From the NCBI GenBank assembly GCA_008501835.1, contig QQUB01000403.1:1-20788 (forward strand): a DNA stretch of 20,788 bases, written 5' to 3'. This document shows, piece by piece, positions 1-7,461 of this stretch. The stretch comes from Bacteroidota bacterium. Its GTDB lineage: Bacteria > Bacteroidota > Bacteroidia > Chitinophagales > Saprospiraceae. The position numbers and the translations under genes are program-made. The stretch's first letter is position 1. Each line of letters opens with the position of its first letter. Below the pieces are notes generated by a model. It ran no database searches. It saw only the letters and a program-made list of their open reading frames with translations, and was not told where the DNA came from.

Positions 1-2822
1 AATGGGTTGGCCTTGGTCATCTTCGACCTTTTAGAGGAATCCATACTCCCGGTTTTGTAATCGATGATCCTGGCGGTCATGCCTTCATGCAATTCGAGTT
101 TATCAATAGTACCATTGACAGGTACGCCACCTATTTCGAGGTTATTGATCACAAACTCAACCTTGACATTTTTGTGCCAACCATTCACCTGTTGGCGGTA
201 TAAAGCTTCCAGACTCCGTCTTCCCATTTCCAGGCGCCGCTCGTATTCTTTCGTAGAAAAATGATGTTTTTGGCGCAACATTTCGTTCTCAAAAAACCGC
301 AGCAAATGAGGTATATCCGGGAAGGTCTTTGTTTTGGAGAGCAACATTCTTTCGAATAATCGCTGAAGGGCATTGTGCATGGCCGTTCCATAAGCTGCAG
401 CTTCGCTCATGAGGGTAGGAACCCGAAGAATGCGTTCGTAATAAAAACTCAAGGGACATTTCAGGTAACGGTTCATCGCCGACACACTCAATGTAAAATC
501 CTTTAGTAAGGTATCGATGGCTGCTTTTTCAAGTATATCTACATTAGGTTGGCTGGTTTCCTGTAATTGCAAAAGAGTGGTTTCCACCAATTCATCATCC
601 GAAACCGTCGATTTGATCTGACTGATCTCTCCGGATGATACAACCTCATCCACAAAAACGGCTCTTTGCAAAGGCTTGCCTTTTTCCAATTCACTGTAAG
701 AAACATAAAGCCCTTCCTTAGCTCTCGTCAACGCCACAAAGAACAAACGGCGTCGGGCTTCCATAGGGTCTTCCTCTCCGGAAAAAGTAAGTGTATCCGG
801 CATTTTGAACTGGTAGGAAGCTCTGCTTTTTGGTTCCCAGAAATCCTTGACACAATCGAGCAGAAACACATAACCAAATTCAAGACCTTTCGCACTATGA
901 GCGGTCATAAGGTTCACCCCTTCATGAGCCTGAACAACTTTCTCCAGTCCAATCGGCAACCGGTTATCATCCATGCTCTTCAACAATCCAATAAGGGTTT
1001 GCAGCGTCATTCTCGGGCGGCGAACGTTTTCCTGGCGGATAAACCCAAAAAAAGTGTTCAAAACCTGCATGAGCCACAACTTGTCTTCATGCTCCACGAT
1101 GTATTTCAACAACCCGCTCCTGTTGATGAGTTTCTCCATAAAGACCGGGATGGACTCATTGGCCAATGCGATCTGCAAGGCGTCGTTTAAGGCGGCAAAC
1201 CTCATTAGTGGTTCCGGGTTTTTTACACCAGCTTTTTTCAGTATTGCCGGATCACCAATCACCTGTCGCCAGAAAACTTCCTTTTTATGTTGTTTAGCCA
1301 TGAAGAGGCTGAGGGAAGCAAGATCAGATGAACTGATTTCCAAAAAAGCAAAATGCAGTATTTTGAACAACAGATATTCCCCGCTAAACGGCCGCCGATA
1401 TTCCAGGTGGAGATATTCCAGCAACATTCGCAAATTCCTGATCAATGGAAGATCCAGTATATTTACTTTGCGACGACTGTTATAGGTAATGCCTTTTTTC
1501 TCCAGTAAGGCAAATAATTGATCTGCCTGTTTATGCTGAGCGTAGATTACAGCCATTTCCTCCAACGGCACACCTGATTGTTGCAGGCGTTCAATTTCCT
1601 GAACAATTCCGGTGATCTCCTGCCACCTGTCAGGCCAGGAGATGACTTTCGGTTGGACAGAGGTCTTTGAGTATTTCGGATGACTTGGAATAAGAGATTT
1701 CACAACTCCACGGTCACCTAAACTATTGACGATCCGTTTTCGGTTGAAATTGATCAGGTTTTCCGCCAACGACAACACAGCCCCGGAAGAACGATAGTTA
1801 TTTTTCAAAACCACCAACTTCAGATCTTCTTCATATTGATCATGAAAATCAACCAGGTTTTTCAATCGCGCTCCCTGAAATTCGTATATAGACTGATCAT
1901 CATCCCCAACAATGAAAACATTGGGGTTTTCCCAGAAATTGATAAGTTTTTGCAATAGCTCATTCTGTGCCCCATTGGTATCCTGATATTCATCCACCAG
2001 GAAGTAGAGGTATTGCTCCTGATAAGTTCTCAGCAGCGATTCATGCTCATCAAATGCCCGCAGTACCCAAAGGATCATATCGTCGAAATCATAGCGGCGG
2101 GCATTGGTCATGGCTTTTTCATATACAGGAAAAAGGTCGGCCGCTGCGCGAAGCAGTTCCATTCGTTTCTGTTCTGCTTCCAGCAAAGCGGTTTTCAGAT
2201 CTCCTTTTTTAAAATCTTTTCCCTTGACCTTATAGATGTATTCCTCCCGGTTGGGCAAATCATTAAGATATGCATCAATGGCCCTGTGGACCTTTTCGAC
2301 AGACCAGTCCTCAGCCTTCATCCGCTGGAACAGTTTATGCAGGTGCCCTTCGTAGAAATAAATATCCGCACGACCTTTCTTGATGGGGTGTTCCAAATCG
2401 AGATCATCGATCATTTTCCGGATGAGTTCCACCCTTTCCAGTTCATTCAAGGGTTCCAGTTCGTGGCGCCCGAAGAGTTCCAGGTGGTTCTGAATGATGT
2501 TATTGCAAAAGGAATGGAAAGTAAAAATATGAACCCGGTGAGCTTCCGGCCCGATGAATTCGAGCAATCTCTCCCGCATAGCCACAACCCCGGCATCGGT
2601 AAAAGTGAGACAGAGGATATTGTGTGGCTGGGTATCTGTCTCCATCAAAATCCGGCCGATGCGGGCGGTAAGAATGTGGGTTTTACCTGTACCTGGCCCT
2701 GCTATGGTGAGCACCGGACCATCGATTTGTTCTACAGCTTCCCGCTGGGCCTCGTTGAGCATGTCGAGGGCCTCGGTAAAAGCTTCATTGTAAAATCGGA
2801 TATCCTTTTCTGACCTGGGCAT
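1..2822 (-). CDS. UvrD/PcrA-like superfamily 1 DNA helicase fused to a PD-(D/E)XK nuclease domain (partial, 3' end outside window)
   Basis: Probable ATP-dependent DNA helicase-nuclease acting in DNA repair or recombination. About 940 residues are visible and the frame stays open at the left edge. Superfamily 1A motifs occur in order: Walker A GPGTGKT (residues 42-48), motif II VDEYQD (276-281), motif III GDDDQS (306-311), an NYRSS motif IV, motif V TAHSAKGLEF (near 638-648) and motif VI VALTRAK (696-702). After the helicase core comes a RecB/Cas4-type nuclease domain (PDDEXK_1-like). It starts near residue 780 with a YLKCPLSFYYE segment and keeps H816, the GTID motif (D907) and the DYKTG motif (D921, K923), so the catalytic set looks intact. 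Start: ATG at 2822 opens the frame. A second ATG at 2762 (residue 21) lies just before the family's usual LNxxQ start and is a real alternative. It is divergent from the nitrilase, 75 bp apart. No AddB or RecC partner is seen, but the far side of the gene is outside the window. Confidence 0.93.
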   Translation of the reverse strand, partial: MPRSEKDIRFYNEAFTEALDMLNEAQREAVEQIDGPVLTIAGPGTGKTHILTARIGRILMETDTQPHNILCLTFTDAGVVAMRERLLEFIGPEAHRVHIFTFHSFCNNIIQNHLELFGRHELEPLNELERVELIRKMIDDLDLEHPIKKGRADIYFYEGHLHKLFQRMKAEDWSVEKVHRAIDAYLNDLPNREEYIYKVKGKDFKKGDLKTALLEAEQKRMELLRAAADLFPVYEKAMTNARRYDFDDMILWVLRAFDEHESLLRTYQEQYLYFLVDEYQDTNGAQNELLQKLINFWENPNVFIVGDDDQSIYEFQGARLKNLVDFHDQYEEDLKLVVLKNNYRSSGAVLSLAENLINFNRKRIVNSLGDRGVVKSLIPSHPKYSKTSVQPKVISWPDRWQEITGIVQEIERLQQSGVPLEEMAVIYAQHKQADQLFALLEKKGITYNSRRKVNILDLPLIRNLRMLLEYLHLEYRRPFSGEYLLFKILHFAFLEISSSDLASLSLFMAKQHKKEVFWRQVIGDPAILKKAGVKNPEPLMRFAALNDALQIALANESIPVFMEKLINRSGLLKYIVEHEDKLWLMQVLNTFFGFIRQENVRRPRMTLQTLIGLLKSMDDNRLPIGLEKVVQAHEGVNLMTAHSAKGLEFGYVFLLDCVKDFWEPKSRASYQFKMPDTLTFSGEEDPMEARRRLFFVALTRAKEGLYVSYSELEKGKPLQRAVFVDEVVSSGEISQIKSTVSDDELVETTLLQLQETSQPNVDILEKAAIDTLLKDFTLSVSAMNRYLKCPLSFYYERILRVPTLMSEAAAYGTAMHNALQRLFERMLLSKTKTFPDIPHLLRFFENEMLRQKHHFSTKEYERRLEMGRRSLEALYRQQVNGWHKNVKVEFVINNLEIGGVPVNGTIDKLELHEGMTARIIDYKTGSMDSSKRSKMTKANP

Positions 2823-2825
2823 GTA

Positions 2826-2833
2826 CAAATGTA
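2826..2833 (-). promoter_or_regulatory. Candidate -7 promoter box (TACATTTG) for the helicase gene
   Basis: Read on the minus strand, this is TACATTTG, an exact match to the Bacteroidota -7 element TAnnTTTG. It ends only three bases before the ATG at 2822. With usual spacing the transcript would start at or next to that ATG, giving a leaderless mRNA or pushing translation to the internal ATG at 2762. No TTG -33 element is seen at the expected spacing, so confidence is limited. The box also sits in a small inverted repeat, GTACA-AA-TGTAC. Confidence 0.35.
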
Positions 2834-2849
2834 CGGTTTTGTTGGTTAT

Positions 2850-2881
2850 TTGAATTCAGCGTATATTTAAAATTACATTTG
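2850..2881 (+). promoter_or_regulatory. Candidate Bacteroidota-type promoter of the nitrilase gene
   Basis: TTG at 2850-2852 (-33 element) is followed after 21 bp by TACATTTG at 2874-2881, an exact TAnnTTTG -7 element. Transcription would start near 2885, leaving a leader of roughly 13 nt before the ATG at 2898. No Shine-Dalgarno-like sequence precedes the start. Confidence 0.45.
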
Positions 2882-2897
2882 ATACACATCTTTTAGC

Positions 2898-3812
2898 ATG
2901 AAAAAAGTCAAAGCAGGAATCGTTCAGGCGACACCGGTGATCTTCGATATTCAGCATACGGTCGACAAGGTAATTTCTCTAATTAAAGAAGGCGCTCAAA
3001 GAGGCTGTAAACTTTTAATCTTTCCCGAGTCTTTTATTCCCGGGTATCCAAGAGGACTTTCCTTTGACACCGTTGTCGGGCGACGGGGTAAAGCCGGGCG
3101 GGAACTATGGCAACTTTTTTATGAAAACAGCATCGAAGTTGGGGATCAATATTGTCAACAGATCAGTATTGCTGTCAAGGAAGCTGATGTGTTTGTGGTT
3201 CTTGGCGTAACGGAAAAAGATCCGATTAATGGGACTCTATACTGTTCCATTCTGTTTTTTGACGAAACGGGAACCATCATTGGCAAACATCGAAAACTCA
3301 AACCAACAGGGACCGAGCGAATTCTCTGGGGCGAAGGGGATGGCAGTACGCTGAAAGTCCTTGACACATCCTTCGGAATACTAGGAGGACTTATCTGCTG
3401 GGAAAACCTGATGCCGTTGGCAAGGATGACGCTTTACCAACAAGGCGTTCAGATCTATGTGGCTCCCACAGCAGATTCAAGGGATACCTGGTTGTCTACA
3501 CTCATTCACATAGCTTGTGAAGGCCGTTGTTATGTTATCGGCTGTAATCAGTTTGTGACAAAAAGTGATTATCCCGATCATCTGCAAAAAGAAATCGAAA
3601 CCGAACCGGACATTATGTGCCGTGGCGGCAGTGCAGTCATTTCTCCGTTAGGAGAGGTACTTGCAGGCCCGGTTTACGATGAGGAAACGATCATCACAGT
3701 CGAACTTGATCTGGATGAAGTTTCCAAAAGCAAGTTCGACTTCGATGTGATCGGTCATTATGCACGGGAAGATGTTTTTGATTTTTCATGGAGGAAAGGA
3801 ACGGATATTTAA
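2898..3812 (+). CDS. Nitrilase (carbon-nitrogen hydrolase superfamily, nitrilase branch)
   Basis: Predicted cytoplasmic nitrilase that hydrolyses an organic nitrile to the carboxylic acid and ammonia; the substrate cannot be told from sequence. The protein is 304 residues. The Glu-Lys-Cys catalytic triad of the superfamily is visible: E44 in FPESFIPGYPRG, K133 in KHRKLKPTGTER, and nucleophile C167 in GGLICWENLMPLAR. The CWEN context, the GTERILWG stretch after the lysine and the C-terminal GHYAREDVF segment are typical of true nitrilases rather than of amidases such as Nit2/omega-amidase or N-carbamoylputrescine amidase. The length is slightly below that of characterised nitrilases (about 310-370). 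The ATG at 2898 fits the superfamily N-terminus (VKAGIVQATPV). It is transcribed alone, divergent from the helicase, and no nitrile hydratase, amidase or aldoxime dehydratase gene is nearby to indicate a pathway. Confidence 0.92.
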   Translation: MKKVKAGIVQATPVIFDIQHTVDKVISLIKEGAQRGCKLLIFPESFIPGYPRGLSFDTVVGRRGKAGRELWQLFYENSIEVGDQYCQQISIAVKEADVFVVLGVTEKDPINGTLYCSILFFDETGTIIGKHRKLKPTGTERILWGEGDGSTLKVLDTSFGILGGLICWENLMPLARMTLYQQGVQIYVAPTADSRDTWLSTLIHIACEGRCYVIGCNQFVTKSDYPDHLQKEIETEPDIMCRGGSAVISPLGEVLAGPVYDEETIITVELDLDEVSKSKFDFDVIGHYAREDVFDFSWRKGTDI

Positions 3813-3865
3813 GATTGTCCTTTTAGTTCAAATTCCGTTTCTCTAGCGCAAAGTTTTTTGTTTCA

Positions 3866-3891
3866 CGCTGATTTCGCAGATTTTCGCTGAT
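3866..3891. repeat. Three near-tandem CGCWGAT words
   Basis: CGCTGAT (3866-3872), CGCAGAT (3875-3881) and CGCTGAT (3885-3891) are separated by 2-3 T residues, giving a period of 9-10 bp. Similar degenerate CGCTGATTTCGCAGAT strings occur between genes in other Bacteroidota as far as I recall, so this may be one copy of a dispersed intergenic repeat family. Function is unknown. Confidence 0.5.
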
Positions 3892-4090
3892 CATTTTAAT
3901 TTTGGAAGATTGGAAAAGTGAAAACCATCAAAAATATCTTATGTGAATTAAAAGATAAATCTATCTCCAAGAAATCATTCTATTTCATTTCAGCTCAACG
4001 ATCACTCTGTGCTCAATGATCTGAAATGGTCATTTTCTCCCTTTCGTAAAATTCTCTTTCATCAAACTTAATCTTTTCCACCTTCTATTT

Positions 4091-4114
4091 AGCAAAAAAG
4101 GATCGCTGAGCGAT
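4091..4114 (-). terminator. Possible intrinsic terminator of the M48 peptidase gene
   Basis: On the minus strand ATCGC-TCA-GCGAT forms a 5-bp stem with a 3-nt loop (4102-4114), followed by CC and a run of six T residues (4100 down to about 4093). The stem is short, so termination may be weak. It lies about 110 bp past the stop codon of the peptidase gene and just beyond the hairpin at 4122-4138. Confidence 0.4.
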
Positions 4115-4121
4115 GAACAAA

Positions 4122-4138
4122 CCTGTCCCGCCGACAGG
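4122..4138. repeat. GC-rich 6-bp hairpin CCTGTC-CCGCC-GACAGG
   Basis: The perfect inverted repeat CCTGTC/GACAGG flanks a 5-nt CCGCC loop in an otherwise AT-rich gap. It is followed by a second small element, ACCC-TTA-GGGT. There is no T-run on either side, so it does not look like a terminator by itself. It could be a REP-like intergenic element or part of the 3' end structure of the peptidase mRNA. Confidence 0.45.
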
Positions 4139-4222
4139 GAAACCCTTAGGGTCGGGAGTGATTCGATCAGTGAGTCAGACTTCCTTTCTTTAGGTAATAA
4201 TCAAACGTCAACAATTATTTTT

Positions 4223-6316
4223 TTACAACACCTCCTTATGATACAACAAAATCTCACTCACGCTTTTCTGTTCAACCCTTTGAGCGTGGACGATCCCATT
4301 TTCAAGAATACCTACCATTTTGTTGAATCCATCATTTTCCCAAAGTGACCCGGGAATATTTTTGAACTCTCCGTCTTCAACGATGGCTTCTTTAAATTCC
4401 CTAACATCATCTATGTTGGATAATGGGACAAAAGTGGCATCATCAAACTTTTTAAGTGTATCATTGATACTCAGAATCAGGTTTTTTACTCTTCTGCCAA
4501 AGGCGCTAACTTCCACTTCGGTGACATCATTTCTTGCCTGGATATCATTGAGCTCACCAAAAATAGTCGCTTTCACATTGACCATATGCAGGTATAACTC
4601 CGTGATCAGCCGATGCTGTTCATATAGCCTGGTTAACCCTTGGCCTTTATCGGTTTTACGGGCAAGCGCCATATGTAAACTACAAAACGTCGTATCCCAG
4701 GCTTTGAATTTACTGGCAAAAATTTCTTCCCTTTTTGACATTAACAGATTATAACCTTCCGCGAGGGTTTTCTTATCGTACTCTTTCCCTTCAAATGAAA
4801 ATGATTTTTCCTTGGTCGTTCCTGCTGAGATCTGTTGTGCCCTGGCCATCAGATTTTCAATCTCTGCAATGGGCTTCATCAACTCCAGGAGTTCCGCTTT
4901 AAGTTTTTGTAAATCTTCCACAGAGGGAGCCGGCATTTTCAAAATAGCAGCTTCCATCTCTTCTTCTGTAGGGATGAAGAAAAAGCGATTTTGAAAAGTA
5001 TTATGATATTCTGCCAGCAATTCTGCTCCCTTGGTTTCCGATTGAATGAAATTTTCAAATTCATCTATCGCCACCTCAGACTGCGGAACCTTATTGATGT
5101 ATTTATTGTAGAGTAAAACCGTCATTTTTTCCTGCAGACCTTCCTTTTCAGGAAATAAGATCCACGGAGAACGCTCATCGGCCTCACAGGGCACAAAAGG
5201 TATTTTGGCACTGTTTTCTCTTTGATCATTCGGCGGGTGACTGGCATACATGCCTACTTTGGAATCCTCAGCCGTCTGGAAAAACAATCTGCCTCCTCTT
5301 TCATCAGCCGGTAGACTTTCAAAATGAGCCTTCTGGCTTTCCGCAATCCGATCAAGTGCCATCCCATTATGTACATAAAGGTTTTTGGTAAAGATCTGCT
5401 TTTGAGAAGCCATGTAAGCATGCCGAACCGTTCCGTTCCAGTTGACTGCACCATCGTTGAGTTTCCACAAGGCTGAAATAATGGCTTCACTCCCGGAAGT
5501 GCTCACGGCCACTTTATCTGCATTAAATTCCATTTCCCTCGAAAGGGAAGAATGCATAATATTCAGAAACTGGTAGAAAAGGTTCAACACCTGCCGGATC
5601 ACCCAAATGACCGGCGTGATCACCCAGGCCGCTGCTGACAATCGAATATCAGAAGCCCGCCAGCGATCGAGAATTTCATCCCATTTGTCTCTCGAAAAGA
5701 TCATGTCATGAATGATGGTATTGGCAGAATGGATATAACTGCCGATCTTCATGCTGCGCTGGGCGAAATGCCCAAATTCATGGGAAACTACCGCTTTGAA
5801 TTCCGACAAATTCACGCAGTCCACCAGTCCAAGACCAATAGTCAGTTCTTTCCTCACCGGCAAAAAGAGACTGAGCCAGATATTGGAATATGCCACGTAG
5901 GCATTCACGTCCGGGTCAGCAAAAATGGTCTTGGGTTTTGGTGCGCCGGTTTCCTCACAGATGCGATAAACAAACTCCCAAAGTTCGGGATATTCCTTTT
6001 TCGGCAATTTGATCCTGTTTTCCGGTTTGGGGTTTTTGAGTTTGAAAATAAATTTCAGGGTAAATAAAAAGAGCATTACCGCCCCCGCAATGGCACCGAT
6101 CTTGATCAGGATAGAAAACCGGTTGACTGATCCCATTCCATACATAATGGAGTAATACACCAGAAACCCCAGGGATATCACCAGTGCAGCATATAAAACG
6201 AAAAACAGAACGATAGCCAGAATGGCCAAAAATGCTCTAAATTGATAAGAGGAAGGCAGTGCCGTTAATTTTTCAGGCACATGCACAGGACTTTTAGGAT
6301 AGAAGGTCATTTCCAT
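4223..6316 (-). CDS. Membrane-anchored M48-family zinc metallopeptidase with a long C-terminal extension
   Basis: Predicted HtpX/Ste24-like integral-membrane zinc peptidase of 697 residues, likely involved in membrane protein quality control. Hydrophobic segments lie at about residues 27-57, 70-92 and 228-254. The gluzincin motif HEFGH (179-183) gives two zinc ligands and the catalytic glutamate. The third ligand is the glutamate in EFNAD (E263, D267), in the SREMEFNADKVA context typical of M48. The catalytic region is therefore complete by residue 290. The remaining roughly 400 residues are largely charged and helical, with no motif I recognise, which makes the protein far longer than HtpX (about 290). 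It starts at the ATG at 6316, with an in-frame ATG two codons later. It is divergent from the kinase gene at 6464 and convergent with the nitrilase gene. I find no sign of an operon. Confidence 0.9.
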   Translation of the reverse strand: MEMTFYPKSPVHVPEKLTALPSSYQFRAFLAILAIVLFFVLYAALVISLGFLVYYSIMYGMGSVNRFSILIKIGAIAGAVMLFLFTLKFIFKLKNPKPENRIKLPKKEYPELWEFVYRICEETGAPKPKTIFADPDVNAYVAYSNIWLSLFLPVRKELTIGLGLVDCVNLSEFKAVVSHEFGHFAQRSMKIGSYIHSANTIIHDMIFSRDKWDEILDRWRASDIRLSAAAWVITPVIWVIRQVLNLFYQFLNIMHSSLSREMEFNADKVAVSTSGSEAIISALWKLNDGAVNWNGTVRHAYMASQKQIFTKNLYVHNGMALDRIAESQKAHFESLPADERGGRLFFQTAEDSKVGMYASHPPNDQRENSAKIPFVPCEADERSPWILFPEKEGLQEKMTVLLYNKYINKVPQSEVAIDEFENFIQSETKGAELLAEYHNTFQNRFFFIPTEEEMEAAILKMPAPSVEDLQKLKAELLELMKPIAEIENLMARAQQISAGTTKEKSFSFEGKEYDKKTLAEGYNLLMSKREEIFASKFKAWDTTFCSLHMALARKTDKGQGLTRLYEQHRLITELYLHMVNVKATIFGELNDIQARNDVTEVEVSAFGRRVKNLILSINDTLKKFDDATFVPLSNIDDVREFKEAIVEDGEFKNIPGSLWENDGFNKMVGILENGIVHAQRVEQKSVSEILLYHKEVL

Positions 6317-6355
6317 TTGTCATTGAGTTTTTTGAAACCTAAATTTAATAAATCC

Positions 6356-6386
6356 TTGAGTTCTATAAATACTGTATGTATATTTC
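6356..6386 (+). promoter_or_regulatory. Candidate promoter of the ThrB2-like kinase gene
   Basis: TTG at 6356-6358 is followed after 20 bp by TATATTTC at 6379-6386. That matches seven of eight positions of TAnnTTTG at the spacing expected for Bacteroidota. It would give a leader of about 75 nt before the ATG at 6464. Confidence 0.35.
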
Positions 6387-6463
6387 ATGGTAAAAGTTCC
6401 TTTTTTTGACACTGATTTTCTATTTAGCAATGAAAAATTAAGGAACATTTTCCAGCATAAAAC

Positions 6464-7402
6464 ATGGCAACTTATACAAAAATATCTAAAAAGGAGGTGC
6501 TGAAAATTGCTGACTCCTATAATCTTGTTTTAAAAGAGTTTCACTCCATGGAGGGTGGCGCAAGCAACTCTAATTATCTCCTGACTACTGATAAGGGGTT
6601 ATTCATGCTCACCATTTTTGAGGACGGTGGTTTCAAAGGGGCCAAAAGGTTAGCCAAATTATTGACCTGGTTTAAAAAACAGCAATTTTACACCACAAGG
6701 ATCCGCCGTGCATCGTCAGGTAAAAAAGTGATGAAATGGCGCAAAAAGCCAGTTTTCCTCAAAAAATATATTCCTGCCCACATCGTCGACCAGCCCGGGA
6801 AAAAACAACTCAAAAAAATTGGCAAGGCCCTGGCCCGGTTTCACCAGATTCCAGCTGCGCCCTTCCTTCCCAAAATCCATGTTTATGAACAACCCCGATT
6901 CTCCGAAGTCATTGGCACCGGAAAAGATCCTGAATATGAAACCTGGCTTGATGAAAAGTTAAATGCTATGGATGGTCACCCCAAAATCGATGCTCCCAAA
7001 GGTCTGGTTCATGGTGACCTTTTTCCAGATAATGTATTATTCTCCGACAGGAAAAATCCCATCATTATCGATTTTGAGGAGGCTTGCCTTCATTTCCTGG
7101 TGTTTGATCTCGGAATGTCCATTATTGGGCTGTGTTCAAAAGGCAGCAAATTAAATCTCAAAAAAGCACGTGCCCTCCTGAAAGGCTATCAAAAGATTAG
7201 ACCATTGCTCCCAATAGAAAAGGAATACCTCCAGTATTTTGCCGTCTATGGTGCCGTAAAAACTTCCAATTGGAGATACTGGAAGTACCACATCGATAAA
7301 CCTAACCCAAAACGAAAAAACAAACACCGGGAGATGATGGGTCTGGCGAAAAATATTGCCGAAATACCCGGGGCTTTATTTTTGGAAAAGGTCCTTAATT
7401 AA
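6464..7402 (+). CDS. Aminoglycoside phosphotransferase-fold kinase, probable homoserine kinase type II (ThrB2-like)
   Basis: Cytoplasmic small-molecule kinase of 312 residues with the APH/choline-kinase fold. The catalytic loop is HGDLFPDN (H183, D185, N190), and the metal-binding aspartate is D203 in IIIDFEEAC. The N-terminal segment GGASNSNYLL (31-40) resembles the nucleotide-binding loop of the type II homoserine kinases. Those enzymes phosphorylate L-homoserine in threonine synthesis (EC 2.7.1.39) and have about 310-330 residues. The HGDLFPDN and FDLG motifs fit ThrB2 well, but related phosphotransferases share them, and no threonine biosynthesis gene lies nearby, so the substrate is an inference. 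The protein is lysine-rich. It is transcribed alone and converges on the collagen-like gene at a shared terminator. Confidence 0.8.
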   Translation: MATYTKISKKEVLKIADSYNLVLKEFHSMEGGASNSNYLLTTDKGLFMLTIFEDGGFKGAKRLAKLLTWFKKQQFYTTRIRRASSGKKVMKWRKKPVFLKKYIPAHIVDQPGKKQLKKIGKALARFHQIPAAPFLPKIHVYEQPRFSEVIGTGKDPEYETWLDEKLNAMDGHPKIDAPKGLVHGDLFPDNVLFSDRKNPIIIDFEEACLHFLVFDLGMSIIGLCSKGSKLNLKKARALLKGYQKIRPLLPIEKEYLQYFAVYGAVKTSNWRYWKYHIDKPNPKRKNKHREMMGLAKNIAEIPGALFLEKVLN

Positions 7403-7404
7403 AA

Positions 7405-7437
7405 AGGGAAGCAGCTCCCTAACGGAACCACTTCCCT
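7405..7437. terminator. Bidirectional intrinsic terminator between convergent genes
   Basis: AGGGAAG (7405-7411) pairs with CTTCCCT (7431-7437) around a 19-nt loop. On the minus strand the stem is followed by TTTTTAATTAA, a good T-tract for the collagen-like gene ending at 7462. On the plus strand it is followed by GGTTTTC, a weaker tract for the kinase gene ending at 7402. The position, filling the 59-bp gap between two convergent genes, supports the call. Confidence 0.65.
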
Positions 7438-7461
7438 GGTTTTCAAATTACTTTCCAGATA

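Larger units (their letters stand above)
3813..4222. other. 410-bp intergenic region between nitrilase and M48 peptidase genes
   Basis: I find no convincing gene here. The stretch lies at the 3' ends of two convergent genes. It holds the CGCWGAT triplicate at 3866-3891, a terminator-like hairpin for the minus-strand gene at 4091-4114, and a GC-rich hairpin at 4122-4138. The rest is AT-rich and shows no codon structure. Confidence 0.6.

Noticed and set aside
666..1485. Two long overlapping plus-strand open frames
   Set aside because: Both are antisense to helicase residues about 445-720, which contain motifs V and VI. They are shadow frames.
2013..2813. A 266-codon plus-strand open frame
   Set aside because: It lies opposite the helicase N-terminus, where motifs Walker A to III are clear on the minus strand. 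Its own translation shows no domain and no start signal.
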